A stretch of DNA of 64,000 bases, taken from Marinomonas spartinae. GTDB lineage: Bacteria; Pseudomonadota; Gammaproteobacteria; Pseudomonadales; Marinomonadaceae. The notes beneath the pieces are model-generated. The model had not been told where the DNA came from. It did not search any database and saw nothing but the letters and a program-made list of their open reading frames with translations. A program made the position numbers and the translations under genes. The stretch is taken from contig NZ_FLOB01000002.1 of assembly GCF_900089775.1 (NCBI RefSeq), forward strand, positions 714,976-778,975. The letters run 5' to 3'. Positions 49,009 to 59,293 of the stretch are shown piece by piece; positions within the stretch are counted from its first letter, which is position 1, and each line of letters starts with the position of its first letter.

Positions 49009-50346
49009 ATGATTCCAGTTATTGCATTGGTAGGTAGACCCAATGTTGGTAAGTCAACACTGTTTAATCGTCTGACGAAGACACGTGATGCTTTGGTAGC
49101 CGATTATCCGGGCTTAACACGTGACCGAAAATACGGTGATGGTAAAGTGGGCGAGCATGAGTTTATCGTCATTGATACGGGCGGCATTAGCGGTGACGAG
49201 CAGGGTATTGATGAAAAAATGGCTCGTCAGTCATTGTTGGCCATTGAGGAGGCCGATGCAGTTTTGTTTCTTGTTGATGGCCGCCATGGATTGAATCCGG
49301 CAGACGAGATGATTGCTAATCATTTGCGTCGTGCAAATAAACCGATTTATTTGGTCGTTAACAAAACGGATGGGATTAATGAGGATATTGCGCTAGCCGA
49401 TTTTTATTCAATTGGTTTAGGGGAATTACATCCTATTGCCGCTGCTCATGGTAAAGGGGTTCATATCTTAATTGATAAAGTTATGTTGCCTTTTGCTGAG
49501 CAGGTTGCAGAGGCTAAAAATGATATCCAATTGTCTGCTCGTGGTATTCGTATCGGGGTCGTGGGCCGACCAAATGTAGGTAAGTCGACACTGGTTAATC
49601 GTATGTTGGGCGAGGATCGTGTGGTGGTTTACGATATGCCAGGTACGACTCGGGACAGTGTCTATATCCCTTATATTCGTAATGAAAAAGAGTACACCTT
49701 GATTGATACCGCTGGTGTGCGTCGTCGTAAACATGTGAAAGAAGCGGTAGAGAAATTCTCTATTGTGAAAACCTTGCAAGCGATTCAAGATGCGAATGTG
49801 GTTATTGTCGTCATTGATTCCCATGAAGATTTAGTTGAACAAGATCTTCACATGATTGGCTATGTGCTGGATGCTGGGCGTGGTGTGGTGATCGCTGTGA
49901 ATAAGTGGGATGGCCTGACGAAAGATGAACGCGAGCACATAAAAAATGAAATTGAGCGTCGTTTGGGTTTTGTTCCTTATGCGAAAGTGCACTACATTTC
50001 CGCTTTGCACGGGACTGACGTCGGTAACTTATATGACACAATCGAAGCGACTTATGATTCTTGCTATGCGAAATGGTCAACGAATCGTTTAACTCGAATT
50101 TTAGAAGATGCTGTTGCAGAACATCAGCCACCATTGGTGAACAGCCGCCGTATTAAGTTACGTTATGCCCACCAAGGGGGATCCAATCCGCCGCGTATCA
50201 TAGTGCATGGCAATCAGACCGATGCATTGCCTGGTAGCTATAAGCGTTATTTAGAAAATAAGTTTCGAACGGTGTTGAATATTACCGGTACTCCTATCTC
50301 GTTTGAGTTCAAGTCGGGTGACAACCCCTACGCGACGAAAAAGTAA
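49009..50346 (+). CDS. der: Ribosome assembly GTPase Der (EngA)
   Basis: The 445-residue protein has two G domains in tandem: GRPNVGKST near residue 9, DTGGI and NKTD in the first; GRPNVGKST near 185, DTAGV and NKWD in the second. A C-terminal KH-like domain (about 350-440) follows. It acts in maturation of the 50S ribosomal subunit. It is shorter than E. coli Der (490), with a shorter linker and C-terminal tail, as in many non-enteric bacteria. Confidence 0.95.
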   Translation: MIPVIALVGRPNVGKSTLFNRLTKTRDALVADYPGLTRDRKYGDGKVGEHEFIVIDTGGISGDEQGIDEKMARQSLLAIEEADAVLFLVDGRHGLNPADEMIANHLRRANKPIYLVVNKTDGINEDIALADFYSIGLGELHPIAAAHGKGVHILIDKVMLPFAEQVAEAKNDIQLSARGIRIGVVGRPNVGKSTLVNRMLGEDRVVVYDMPGTTRDSVYIPYIRNEKEYTLIDTAGVRRRKHVKEAVEKFSIVKTLQAIQDANVVIVVIDSHEDLVEQDLHMIGYVLDAGRGVVIAVNKWDGLTKDEREHIKNEIERRLGFVPYAKVHYISALHGTDVGNLYDTIEATYDSCYAKWSTNRLTRILEDAVAEHQPPLVNSRRIKLRYAHQGGSNPPRIIVHGNQTDALPGSYKRYLENKFRTVLNITGTPISFEFKSGDNPYATKK

Positions 50347-50408
50347 CATCAAGAGGAAGAGCGGTGAATGGTAAGCCGTATTTACTGTCTCTTACTTTTG
50401 ATTTACGA

Positions 50409-50440
50409 AAAAAACCCTTGTGTTTATCAAGGGGTTTTTT
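50409..50440 (+). terminator. Terminator of the der operon
   Basis: CCCTTG and CAAGGG form the core of a stem extended by A and T runs with one bulged G, ending in a T-run. It lies about 60 bases after der. Confidence 0.75.
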
Positions 50441-50637
50441 TATGTTTAAAGTGTAGCTTTGTTACCGTTAGATCCTAGTAGGGTGCCGCCGTTGGTACTT
50501 ATGGGATGTAGATGAGCATTTTGATATTGGTTTAATAAAGTATTGTAAAGCGTTGTCGTCAACATAGATTTCGCTGTGACAAAATGGTGAGCAAGGATGA
50601 TAGCAAGCCATTCATAACAATAAGAAAGGAGAAGGTA

Positions 50638-51786
50638 ATGGCTAATCGATTAAGCGTAGTGGAGGCCACTGCGAATAGTAATAGTGTTATATTTGATGTC
50701 CTGCCGTTTGCAAAACAGTATAAAATGGGCGTGATTCAATTAAATCGTCCAGAGTCGTTAAATTCCCTCACATTACCCATGATTCAGGCAATATACTCCC
50801 AACTAGAAGAGTGGGCGATGGATCAAACTGTCGTCGCTATTTGGTTGGAAGGTGCTGGCGCTAAGGCATTTTGTGCGGGCGGTAACGTGGTGGATGTCTA
50901 TCGTAGTTTAGAAAAGGAAAGGGATACCTCGTATTGTGAACAGTTTTTTCGTGAAGAATACGCTCTTGATTATCTGTTACACCGTTTTTCGAAACCCGTT
51001 ATCTGTTGGGGGAGTGGTTATGTGATGGGCGGCGGCATGGGGTTAATGATGGCCTCAAACTACCGTATTGTTACCGAAAAGAGTCGCTTGTCCATGCCGG
51101 AAATTAGCATCGGTTTGTACCCTGATGTTGGCGCAAGTTACTTTTTGAATCAGTTGGATGATGACGCCGTTGCACGTTTTTTGGCATTAACGGCTTATCA
51201 AGTTAATGCCACGGATGCTTGTGAGATTGGGCTAGCAACGCACTATTTAATGGAGCAGGACTGTGCCGAGTTGAAGCAACGATTAATGATGGCTCAAATG
51301 ACGGATTTGAACCCTGAAAAAGTCACGTTAATTATTGAGCAGGCATTATTTACTTTGTCCCAGTCTGATGATTTACCTTTGCTCAAGCCTGAGTTGACTG
51401 CTCTATCTCCCACGGTTGTTAGTTTGATGACAGGCGATATCCATAATATTTATGCTTCCATGTTGTCTTATTCTCCAGAGTGTCCCGCCATGATAAAAGC
51501 CAAAAATACCTTTTTGACAGGCAGTCCTTTGTCAGCCCATATTATTGTGCAGCAACTTGAGTGGGCAAAACATCAAACCTTAGAGTCAGTTTTTGCACGA
51601 GAACTAGAACTGTCTGTGTCTTGCTGTAAGCAGGGCGATTTTTCCGAAGGCGTGAGAGCCTTATTAGTCGATAAAGATAAGCGCCCTAAGTGGCTGTATG
51701 GAAGAGTCTCAGATGTTCTTGAAGAAAAGGTTCAGATTCTCTTAGGTAATAAAAAATTAATCGACGTGATGGATGCCGAAGGGTAA
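50638..51786 (+). CDS. Enoyl-CoA hydratase/isomerase family protein (3-hydroxyisobutyryl-CoA hydrolase-like)
   Basis: The protein has about 382 residues. The crotonase-fold oxyanion-hole segments are KAFCAGGNVVDVY and GYVMGGGMGLMMASNYR, followed by the catalytic region MPEISIGLYPDVGASYFL. The length, the Glu/Asp pair and the C-terminal extension fit the 3-hydroxyisobutyryl-CoA hydrolase subgroup, which acts in valine breakdown, more than simple enoyl-CoA hydratases. ATG 50638 follows AGGAGAAGG; an in-frame ATG at 50584 is less likely. No other valine catabolism gene is adjacent. Confidence 0.8.
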   Translation: MANRLSVVEATANSNSVIFDVLPFAKQYKMGVIQLNRPESLNSLTLPMIQAIYSQLEEWAMDQTVVAIWLEGAGAKAFCAGGNVVDVYRSLEKERDTSYCEQFFREEYALDYLLHRFSKPVICWGSGYVMGGGMGLMMASNYRIVTEKSRLSMPEISIGLYPDVGASYFLNQLDDDAVARFLALTAYQVNATDACEIGLATHYLMEQDCAELKQRLMMAQMTDLNPEKVTLIIEQALFTLSQSDDLPLLKPELTALSPTVVSLMTGDIHNIYASMLSYSPECPAMIKAKNTFLTGSPLSAHIIVQQLEWAKHQTLESVFARELELSVSCCKQGDFSEGVRALLVDKDKRPKWLYGRVSDVLEEKVQILLGNKKLIDVMDAEG

Positions 51787-51814
51787 TCTTTTGGCCTGAA
51801 GGCGCTTTATTTTG

Positions 51815-51973
51815 CTAGGATGATTGCTCTTCTTGTTTTTGCTTTGCTTTGAAGTCATTAAGAGCAATTGTCAATGCATCGATAATGGTTTGGTTATCGA
51901 TGTTGCTTTCTTCTAGCATCTCGATAAGATCGACAGCGAGCTTGATATGGGTGGGAGCATTGTCTAGTGACAT
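51815..51973 (-). CDS. YbaM-like small protein (DUF2496)
   Basis: A 52-residue reading frame starting MSLDNAPTHIKLAVDLIEML and ending in a charged Lys/Gln/Glu tail. It closely resembles E. coli YbaM (DUF2496), which begins MSLENAPDDVKLAVDLI. The function of the family is unknown. It is an acidic helical protein with no membrane segment. GGAAAAAG lies 3-10 bases before the start on the minus strand. It is a single gene between the crotonase-like and TPMT genes. Confidence 0.8.
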   Translation of the reverse strand: MSLDNAPTHIKLAVDLIEMLEESNIDNQTIIDALTIALNDFKAKQKQEEQSS

Positions 51974-52132
51974 TCTTTTTCCTATCTATTAATTGTCGTA
52001 TTTGGCCTGTAAAAATAAAGAAGTGAACTTATAATAGTATGTGTCGCAAAGGTGTGTCCTTCTTTATTCAGGTATTGTCTAAGAATACAGGGGACAAGAC
52101 AATGAAATCTGTGAGTACTCCGCGAGGTTGTT

Positions 52133-52780
52133 GTGATTACGAATGAGTTTTGGCTAGACCGTTGGCTAAATGGCCGGATAGGATTTCATCAGGAAGGAGT
52201 CAATGCTTGGTTGGTAGAGTACTGGCCGAGCCTGCCGAAAGGCAGTCATGTATTAGTGCCTTTATGTGGTAAGTCCAATGATATGATTTGGCTTGCTGAA
52301 CAAGGCTATCAAGTAACGGGGATAGAGCTGTCACCGTTAGCGGTTGTGCAGTTCTTGGGTGATAATGATTTGCCTTATGAAACTCAACAGGTAGGAGATT
52401 TAAAAATCCATACCGTGATTGGACTACCTCTGCGTATTGTTGAAGGAGATTATTTCCTTTTTGACGAGAAAGATTTTGATGCCTGTTACGATCGTGCCGC
52501 CATGATTGCAATACCTGAAGAAATACGAGCGGACTATGTGGCGCATACAAAAGCACGCTTGTCCCCTAACGCCACGTTGTTGTTGGTCTCCACTAGGCAT
52601 GGCGGTGGGGAAGAGGGGCCTCCATTTTCTGTAGAAGATGACAGTATTGTCACCATGTGGGGCGATGCGATTCAGAAAGTAGCATCGGAAGATTTGGTGC
52701 AAGCTAACCCACAATATAAAGAGCGTGGCTATGCTTTTTTTGAAGAGAGTGTTTGGCATATCTTACCGCAACAAAGCTAA
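52133..52780 (+). CDS. tpm: Thiopurine S-methyltransferase (TPMT family)
   Basis: The 215-residue SAM-dependent methyltransferase has the bacterial TPMT pattern: an N-terminal FWLDRWLNGRIGFHQEGVN, a SAM-binding segment VLVPLCGKSNDMIWLAEQGY, and YDRAAMIAIP. Bacterial members methylate thiopurines or detoxify selenium and tellurium oxyanions. The start is GTG 52133, with GCGAGG upstream; it then matches the family N-terminus. Confidence 0.88.
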   Translation: MITNEFWLDRWLNGRIGFHQEGVNAWLVEYWPSLPKGSHVLVPLCGKSNDMIWLAEQGYQVTGIELSPLAVVQFLGDNDLPYETQQVGDLKIHTVIGLPLRIVEGDYFLFDEKDFDACYDRAAMIAIPEEIRADYVAHTKARLSPNATLLLVSTRHGGGEEGPPFSVEDDSIVTMWGDAIQKVASEDLVQANPQYKERGYAFFEESVWHILPQQS

Positions 52781-52950
52781 CGGCAAATGGCGTGAGTGAT
52801 TAATAAATATTCTTTATATGGCTTTGGAGATTGACGCTGTTTACCTGAGTCGTTTTCTGGGATAATGCCGGAAAATTCACTTGATAAACGATGTCTTCAT
52901 GATATGGCAACACCATTGTGTTGAATATTGACTAAGACCAAGAGCCGATA

Positions 52951-55212
52951 ATGACCAAACGACATAAAACTGCCAAAGAGCTTTTCTCTTACCCTTTATA
53001 TTGGGCAGAGTGCTATGGCATCTCGCCTTTTTTGCCAACCACACGAGAAGAAATGGACGCGCTTGGCTGGGACAGCTGCGATGTGATTATTGTCACAGGG
53101 GATGCTTATGTGGATCATCCTAGCTTTGGCATGGCAGTTTTGGGTCGTTTATTGGAGTCAAAAGGTTATCGAGTAGGGATTATAGACCAACCAGATTGGC
53201 GTAATACGGATGATTTTATGCGCCTTGGTCGACCGAATTTATACTTCGGGATTACTGCCGGTAACATGGACTCTATGATAAACCGCTATACGGCAGACCT
53301 TAAAGTTCGTAATGACGATGCTTATACGCCTTATGGTATGGGCGGTAAACGTCCTGATCGGGCTGTCATTGTTTACTCACAGCGTTGTAAGCAGGCTTTC
53401 CATGATGTGCCTGTGATGATTGGTGGTATTGAAGCCAGTTTGCGCCGCATTGCCCAATACGATTATTGGAGCAACGAGGTGCGCCGTTCTGTGTTGGTTG
53501 ACTCCACGGCTGATATTCTGCTTTATGGTAACGCAGAGCGAGCCATGCTTGAGGTGACTCATCAAATGGCGATGGGTAAAACAATTGATGAACTTACCGA
53601 TATTCGTGGTACGACCATTGTGCGTAATGCCCCTCCGGGTGGTTATACTGAGATTGATTCAACCCGAGTGGATTGGCCCGGTAAAGTAGAGAAAATCTAT
53701 AGTCCTTACGAGTATATTCCAGAGGGAAAATGTCAGTCTAAAGACGAAGCAGACAGTGATGTAATGCCGATTCGCGTGATTCCTGCACCGCTCCGTCGAG
53801 GAGAGAAGTTAGCAATGGAGAAGACCTATATTCGTCTTCCTTCGTTTGAAAAAGTCTCTAAAGACCCCGTGTTGTATGCACATACATCACGTATTTTACA
53901 TTTGGAATCGAACCCTCACAACGCTCGGGCTTTGGTACAAAAACACGGCAAAAAAGAGATATGGGTGAATCCACCACCGATTCCATTAGAAACCTCTGAA
54001 ATGGACGGGGTATTTGATTTACCTTATGCACGCGTCCCGCATCCCAAGTATAAAAAAGCGCGTATTCCCGCTTATGATATGATCAAAACGTCGATCAATA
54101 TCATGCGTGGCTGTTTCGGCGGCTGTACCTTTTGTTCGATTACGGAACATGAAGGTCGAGTGATTCAATCACGTTCACACGAGTCTATTTTAAAAGAAAT
54201 TGACGACATCAAAGACAAGGTGCCGGGTTTCACGGGACATATTTCTGATCTAGGTGGACCCACGTCAAACATGTATACCTTGAATTGTAAGGATGACGAG
54301 ATTCAAGCCTCCTGCCGTAAGTTGTCTTGTGTGTATCCAACGATTTGTTCTAATTTGAATACGGATCATAGTCCAACGACTCAGTTATATCGTAAAGCTC
54401 GAGCCGTTGAAGGGATTCATACCATATCGATTGCTTCTGGTTTACGTTATGACCTCGCCGTAGAAGACCCTGAGTATGTTCGAGAGCTTGTAACATATCA
54501 CGTGGGGGGATTATTGAAAATTGCCCCTGAACATTCTGAGCAAGGTACGCTGTCTAAGATGATGAAGCCTGGGATGGGGACCTATGACCGCTTTAAGAAA
54601 ATGTTTGATAAGTTCTCCAAAGAGGCTGGCAAGAAGCAGCATTTGATTCCCTATTTTATTGCGGCTCATCCCGGAAGTTCAGACGAAGATATGATGAATC
54701 TGGCAGTTTGGCTGAAAACTAATGATTTTAAACCTGATCAAGTACAAACCTTTTATCCTTCGCCCATGTCATTGGCCACTGCAATGTACCACTCTGGGAA
54801 AAACCCATTGAAGCCTGTGACCTACAAAAGTGAAGAAGTTTATACGCCGAAAGACTATAAGCAGCGGACGGTACAGAAAGGCTTTTTGCGATACCATGAT
54901 CCCAGTAATTGGCAAGATTTACGTAATACCTTGATAAAAATGGGACGTGCCGATTTGATCGGCCACGGTGCGAATAAGTTGGTTCCAGCAGAAGATAAGG
55001 ATAAGCAAGTACATCGTCGTCCAAAGAAAGCTAAAGTTGGCCAGGCGACAGGAGCCTCCCATAGCTCTAATCGCCCCACCATGGAAAAGAATGCCGCTAC
55101 AGAAAAAGCGCGTCGTAAAAATGCCCATGGTGGAAAGCCATCTGGTTATCAAGCGGCGGGGGGCGTGGCTCAGTCTACGAAGCGTCGTAAACCCAAGGTG
55201 AAGTCACGTTAG
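52951..55212 (+). CDS. YgiQ family radical SAM protein (UPF0313)
   Basis: The 753-residue protein begins with a B12-binding-like N-terminal region ([20 protein letters not shown]), then the radical SAM core with cluster cysteines in [13 protein letters not shown] near residue 390. The C-terminal tail (about 685-753) is Lys/Arg/Ala-rich and probably disordered, possibly RNA-binding. Size and motifs match E. coli YgiQ. The reaction is not known. Confidence 0.88.
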   Translation: MTKRHKTAKELFSYPLYWAECYGISPFLPTTREEMDALGWDSCDVIIVTGDAYVDHPSFGMAVLGRLLESKGYRVGIIDQPDWRNTDDFMRLGRPNLYFGITAGNMDSMINRYTADLKVRNDDAYTPYGMGGKRPDRAVIVYSQRCKQAFHDVPVMIGGIEASLRRIAQYDYWSNEVRRSVLVDSTADILLYGNAERAMLEVTHQMAMGKTIDELTDIRGTTIVRNAPPGGYTEIDSTRVDWPGKVEKIYSPYEYIPEGKCQSKDEADSDVMPIRVIPAPLRRGEKLAMEKTYIRLPSFEKVSKDPVLYAHTSRILHLESNPHNARALVQKHGKKEIWVNPPPIPLETSEMDGVFDLPYARVPHPKYKKARIPAYDMIKTSINIMRGCFGGCTFCSITEHEGRVIQSRSHESILKEIDDIKDKVPGFTGHISDLGGPTSNMYTLNCKDDEIQASCRKLSCVYPTICSNLNTDHSPTTQLYRKARAVEGIHTISIASGLRYDLAVEDPEYVRELVTYHVGGLLKIAPEHSEQGTLSKMMKPGMGTYDRFKKMFDKFSKEAGKKQHLIPYFIAAHPGSSDEDMMNLAVWLKTNDFKPDQVQTFYPSPMSLATAMYHSGKNPLKPVTYKSEEVYTPKDYKQRTVQKGFLRYHDPSNWQDLRNTLIKMGRADLIGHGANKLVPAEDKDKQVHRRPKKAKVGQATGASHSSNRPTMEKNAATEKARRKNAHGGKPSGYQAAGGVAQSTKRRKPKVKSR

Positions 55213-55422
55213 ATGGCTATGTTGCTAGCATGATAATAGAGACATCCAAGCTAATTAGTCTACATGGCTTCCTAGGGTGATGATTCGCGTGCCCTTAACA
55301 AAACTGTAGGGTCATGGGTCGTCTAATTTTTTATAGGGTTAAAGACGTCTAAGACGATTTGAGTGACAAGAACCTGCCTGAGTATAGAGTGAAGCTAGAT
55401 TCTTTATAAGTAAGAGGTTTAA

Positions 55423-55459
55423 TAAGCCGCTTGGTAAAATGAGTTTAGCAAGCGGCTTA
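55423..55459. terminator. Bidirectional hairpin between convergent genes
   Basis: A perfect 11-bp stem, TAAGCCGCTTG paired with CAAGCGGCTTA, with a 15-base loop lies between the convergent ygiQ-type and flavin reductase genes. The T-runs on either side are short. The rest of the gap 55213-55493 shows nothing recognisable. Confidence 0.5.
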
Positions 55460-55493
55460 ACTAATTGTTGTTATCGGCGAAGGGAGCAAATGA

Positions 55494-56408
55494 TCAGGAA
55501 AGCTGTTTGATTAAATGATGAAGACTTTGTTTGAATGTGGTTAATTCTTTATGGTCAAAGTTAGCAAACAGTGTACTCTGTTGTTGATCAGAAATCGCCC
55601 ACAAGTGCTCTGCAGCATCGAAACCTTTTATTGTCAATTCAAAGCGCTCATTGATTAGTCCAAAGGATTTAAGGCTTTCAAGGGCATTCGTGACATCCCG
55701 AGATGGAATAGTAACAAGGTTATCTAGATCCTCTCTAGTAATGTTTTTAGCATCACTTAGTACCAATAAAATACGCGCTTCACCTGTGCTTAATCCAGTC
55801 GAAGACTGTTTAGGCAAGTAGTTCATTTGGACTTTTTGCAGCACCTTATGCATGAGATAAATCGTGCTGTCATGGAGTCTTGCTAGAGTTTCTCCTGATG
55901 CCACATTATTGGCAGCCGTTTTTGCTCCGGTAAATGACACAGCACCAGCATAGCTTCCTTGCACATAAAGCAGGGGCGCACGGCCGTGATTTTCAAAAGC
56001 GACGACTTTACCAATCATTATCCAATGATCTCCACCATCGACAACTTGGTATTTTTCACACTGAAAATTCGCTGCAGTGTTTGGCAATATAGGAGCGCCG
56101 CCAACGCCCGAAGTATATTCAATGTTGGCAAATTTATTGTCACTGGGTTTCGCAAAATTATTGGATAAGTCTATTTGATCAGCTGCTAGTATGTTGACAG
56201 CAAAGTGCTCTGATTGTTCAAAAATGGCATAGCTGCTGGAAGTTTTAACAATACTCCACAGAATAAGTGGCGGATCAAGTGACACAGAGTTAAAACTGTT
56301 CGCAGTGACACCGACTTGTTTTCCGTCGGATGATTTAGCCGTCATAACAGTAACGCCTGTCGCGAAATTGCCCAGACAGCGTCGGAATTCTTTAGGGTCA
56401 AAGCTCAT
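55494..56408 (-). CDS. 4-hydroxyphenylacetate 3-hydroxylase, flavin reductase component with MarR-like domain
   Basis: The 304-residue protein has an N-terminal FMN-binding flavin reductase domain (1-165: FRRCLGNFATGVTVMTA, GVTANSFNSVSLDPPL) and a C-terminal winged-helix, MarR-like domain (about 180-300). This two-domain build is that of the C1 component of Acinetobacter baumannii 4-hydroxyphenylacetate hydroxylase, where substrate binding to the MarR-like part stimulates NADH oxidation. It supplies reduced flavin to the oxygenase encoded upstream at 56510-57679. AGAGAG precedes the start. Confidence 0.88.
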   Translation of the reverse strand: MSFDPKEFRRCLGNFATGVTVMTAKSSDGKQVGVTANSFNSVSLDPPLILWSIVKTSSSYAIFEQSEHFAVNILAADQIDLSNNFAKPSDNKFANIEYTSGVGGAPILPNTAANFQCEKYQVVDGGDHWIMIGKVVAFENHGRAPLLYVQGSYAGAVSFTGAKTAANNVASGETLARLHDSTIYLMHKVLQKVQMNYLPKQSSTGLSTGEARILLVLSDAKNITREDLDNLVTIPSRDVTNALESLKSFGLINERFELTIKGFDAAEHLWAISDQQQSTLFANFDHKELTTFKQSLHHLIKQLS

Positions 56409-56446
56409 AGTATTCTCTCTTATTATTATGCATGTATTTTGTTTTT

Positions 56447-56489
56447 AAAGGGGTCAGATCTCTTAATGTTTAAGGGATCTGACCTCTTT
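56447..56489 (-). repeat. Long palindromic (REP-like) element between the two hydroxylase genes
   Basis: A 20-bp stem with two G-U pairs and a 3-base loop. Each arm is of the form AAAGGGGTCAGATC plus CTTAA. This resembles GGGGTCAG-type palindromes spread through some bacterial chromosomes (REP/RAYT-associated). A short inverted repeat, CTTTAA and TTAAAG, follows at 56485-56503. It lies between co-directional genes, so it could affect mRNA stability or the ratio of oxygenase to reductase. Confidence 0.6.
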
Positions 56490-56509
56490 AAGGAGCCTTT
56501 AAAGTGAAA

Positions 56510-57679
56510 TTATAGTAGTGATGGATCCGGCTCTAACCCCATGACTTCACGGCCGAGGATTTGAGCGCAAACGTCATAATCCGTGTAAGCATGTGAACCT
56601 GTCATATGAGCATCGCGGAATAAGCGTTGTGCTTCTTTATCCAATAGCCAGTTTGATGCACCAATAGCATTAAATAGTCTATCAACGGCTTCAATACACA
56701 TTTTTGTCACGTAGGCTTGGTTTGTACGCCAATGGGCGAGAGTGTAACGATCAGGGTAGCGATGGGCTTTAGCGTATTCAGCATGCTCTTCCCATGTTTT
56801 TTCTAGGAAAGCACGAGCGGCAAGAATTTGGTGAGTCGACTCACCTGTACGAAGAATCGCTGGAATAGCGGCATGCACTTTTGCACCAGTGTAGGCTCGC
56901 ACACGGTTGCTGGTTACTTCCTTGTAAACTTCGAGCATACGTTCTGCAATACCAAGAGAAATGGCCGAAAAGCCAGAGGCAAAATAAGGGCGGTAGGGTG
57001 AATAAAATAAATCACTGTCCGGATACAGGCCGTAACCTGCGGATTTGCCTTCCATCATATCTTTGGCTTTTTGAATGCAGTGTTCTGGAACATAGGCATC
57101 TCTAATTTGCAGCGTCTTTGTGCCAGAGCCTTTCATTGCCATCGCATTCCAATCGTCGTCGATGGTGTAATCGGTCGCGGGAATCACCGCAAAACAGTAA
57201 TCTTTAGCCCCTTCTTGATTATCACGTAAGAAGCCAACAATCGCCCATTGGGCATGATCACAACCACTGCTCCACTTCATATCACCATTGAATAGGATGC
57301 CGCCTTCCGTTTCTTCATAGCGGCCAAATGGTGCAATACTGCTGCTTGCCAGTGCATCAGGGTCATTACCCCAAATCTCATCTTGTAGCTGCTTTGGGAA
57401 CAAGGCAAGTTGATGGTTATGGGTACATAAAAGACTGAATGCCCAAGCGGTACTGGCACAAGCGCCCGCTAACGCAGCAATACAATCGCCAAATTCAGGA
57501 AGCGATATTTCATAGCCACCATAGGCTTTTGGTAAAAAGGCTTTATGTAAGCCAACTTTTTTAAGAAGGTCGATATTCTCAGATGGTACTTTTCTGAGTT
57601 CTTCTGTTTTTGTCGCATTTTTAGCGATGTCTGGTAGAACAGCTTGAAGGTCTTTTAATAAAGGATTAGCTCGTTTCAT
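56510..57679 (-). CDS. 4-hydroxyphenylacetate 3-hydroxylase, oxygenase component (acyl-CoA dehydrogenase fold)
   Basis: The 389-residue flavin-dependent monooxygenase closely matches the C2 component of A. baumannii 4-hydroxyphenylacetate hydroxylase, from memory of that sequence: FSLLCTHNHQ, ASSSIAPFG, KDMMEGKSAGYGLYPDSD, PYRPYFASGFSA, and the end DVCAQILGRE. Candidate catalytic residues are His87 and Ser113, equivalent to His120 and Ser146 of C2 after a 33-residue shorter N-terminus. It uses reduced FMN from its partner to convert 4-hydroxyphenylacetate to homoprotocatechuate. It differs from the E. coli HpaB class. It is first in a two-gene operon. Confidence 0.9.
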   Translation of the reverse strand: MKRANPLLKDLQAVLPDIAKNATKTEELRKVPSENIDLLKKVGLHKAFLPKAYGGYEISLPEFGDCIAALAGACASTAWAFSLLCTHNHQLALFPKQLQDEIWGNDPDALASSSIAPFGRYEETEGGILFNGDMKWSSGCDHAQWAIVGFLRDNQEGAKDYCFAVIPATDYTIDDDWNAMAMKGSGTKTLQIRDAYVPEHCIQKAKDMMEGKSAGYGLYPDSDLFYSPYRPYFASGFSAISLGIAERMLEVYKEVTSNRVRAYTGAKVHAAIPAILRTGESTHQILAARAFLEKTWEEHAEYAKAHRYPDRYTLAHWRTNQAYVTKMCIEAVDRLFNAIGASNWLLDKEAQRLFRDAHMTGSHAYTDYDVCAQILGREVMGLEPDPSLL

Positions 57680-57955
57680 TATTTTTCTCTCTATTTTGTT
57701 TTTGTTTTGATTAGAACAGTATTAGACGGGAGCAAGGTTTAATGAATGTGCTTTTTTCACAAAAGTTAGGACTTTTCTAGAATGCGGTGCTTGCCTGTTT
57801 AGAAAAACACCAAGACGGATATCTCTTGAAATGGCAGGGTTTTCTTGACAATACCCTAAGTGAAATAGGTAGGCTCAGAAAATTAAGACACACTTTTTGA
57901 TAGTCAAAATGCTTGGTGTGATCATCAGACGCTTTTTACGTTCAATATATCAAAC

Positions 57956-59140
57956 CTACTTATTTCGCGTTATCAATGTGCTAATAAAACAGCTACTGCA
58001 TAGTATGCCGCAACTTCCCATCATAATAAGTAAAATTTGTGGGGAGCCATCGAAAAGCAAGCTGGCGATGTAGCTGATCAGGCTCCCCATGGCAAATTGA
58101 ACAGCAACCAATAACCCTGACGTGGTGCCGGCTTTATCAGGTAGTTGGGAGAATAGAATAGCCAAACTGTTAGCACCAATAGCCCCAGTAACCGATATAT
58201 AAATCATGGTTGCAGCAATAAATAACGTCATAGGCACCTGAGTGAAAAAGTATGTATACCAGATCATTAGTGTTGCAGAGAAAGAAACAAATATCATGCA
58301 ATAAAGAGCCGCTTTCACCGTGAAGCGTTTACTTAAATATGAATTCAGTAATGTGATCAGGATGATGGCGAATATATTGGCTGAAAAGAGCATAGCGTAG
58401 TGCTGCTTTGAAATATGGTAATGCTCTATGTAAATAAAAGAGGAGGTCGCAATAAAAGCAAACATACCTGCAAACGAGAACGCATTAGTCAGTGCGTATT
58501 GAACCACGAGTGGTGCCCGTAAGCAGATGAGATAGTTTTCCACATAATGAGTAATGTGAAAGGATTGCTTTTTCTTACTCTGTTCAGAAGGCAGAATCCA
58601 AATGCTGCTAAGTAGCGTGATAAGAGAGAATAAGGCTAGAACGTAAAAAATCCAACGCCAATCAAAATGCTCGACGATGGCGGCACCCAAAATAGGAGAA
58701 ACGAGCATCACCATCATCGAAATGACATGCATATAAGAAAGAATAGATGCGGCTCTTTTTAGTTCAAATAGATCTCTCACCAGCGCCCTACCTAAGATAG
58801 AGGCTGCCGCACCACCTAGGGATTGTAAAAAACGATAGGCAATAAGACTTTCACCTGAGGCCGCAATAGAACAGCCAAAACTGCTTAAAAGGTAGCAGAT
58901 AATGCCCACGATCAAGAGTTTTTTCCTACCTAATAAATCTGATAGAGGGCCAAAAAACAACATGCCTAATGCCATTCCTAATAGAAAAACGGTAATAGTT
59001 GTTTGAATGACTTGATTGCTGGTTCCTAAATCATTGGCGATGGTTGGCAAACTTGGTAAGTACATATCGATGGATAAAGGGCCAAATGCCACAAGGCAGC
59101 CAAGTAAGGGAATTAACAGTCTACTTTTTAACGAATTCAT
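57956..59140 (-). CDS. MFS transporter, Bcr/CflA drug-efflux type
   Basis: The 394-residue protein has about 12 membrane segments. It begins with the Bcr/CflA pattern FGPLSIDMYLPSLPTIANDL and has the MFS loop GPLSDLLGRKKLL between helices 2 and 3. It is probably a proton-driven exporter or importer. Position between the hydroxylase genes and hpaA could mean it moves an aromatic acid, but its family usually exports drugs. The promoter region of the hydroxylase operon (57680-57955) lies downstream of it. Confidence 0.82.
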   Translation of the reverse strand: MNSLKSRLLIPLLGCLVAFGPLSIDMYLPSLPTIANDLGTSNQVIQTTITVFLLGMALGMLFFGPLSDLLGRKKLLIVGIICYLLSSFGCSIAASGESLIAYRFLQSLGGAAASILGRALVRDLFELKRAASILSYMHVISMMVMLVSPILGAAIVEHFDWRWIFYVLALFSLITLLSSIWILPSEQSKKKQSFHITHYVENYLICLRAPLVVQYALTNAFSFAGMFAFIATSSFIYIEHYHISKQHYAMLFSANIFAIILITLLNSYLSKRFTVKAALYCMIFVSFSATLMIWYTYFFTQVPMTLFIAATMIYISVTGAIGANSLAILFSQLPDKAGTTSGLLVAVQFAMGSLISYIASLLFDGSPQILLIMMGSCGILCSSCFISTLITRNK

Positions 59141-59293
59141 AAGTCTCGTTCTTATATTAAGATGATTAATTACAGTGGTTGCACAATCGATATCTTGGTG
59201 TTCACTGCCTCTTTAAATACCAATGGCTCTAACTACCTTGAATTGCCAAAAGGCGAGTGTTTATCAATCTACTTTAATTGCTTCAGTTTAAAA

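Noticed and set aside
50584..50637. N-terminal extension of the crotonase-like protein from ATG 50584
   Set aside because: The internal ATG at 50638 has a very strong ribosome site and the extension is not like the family.
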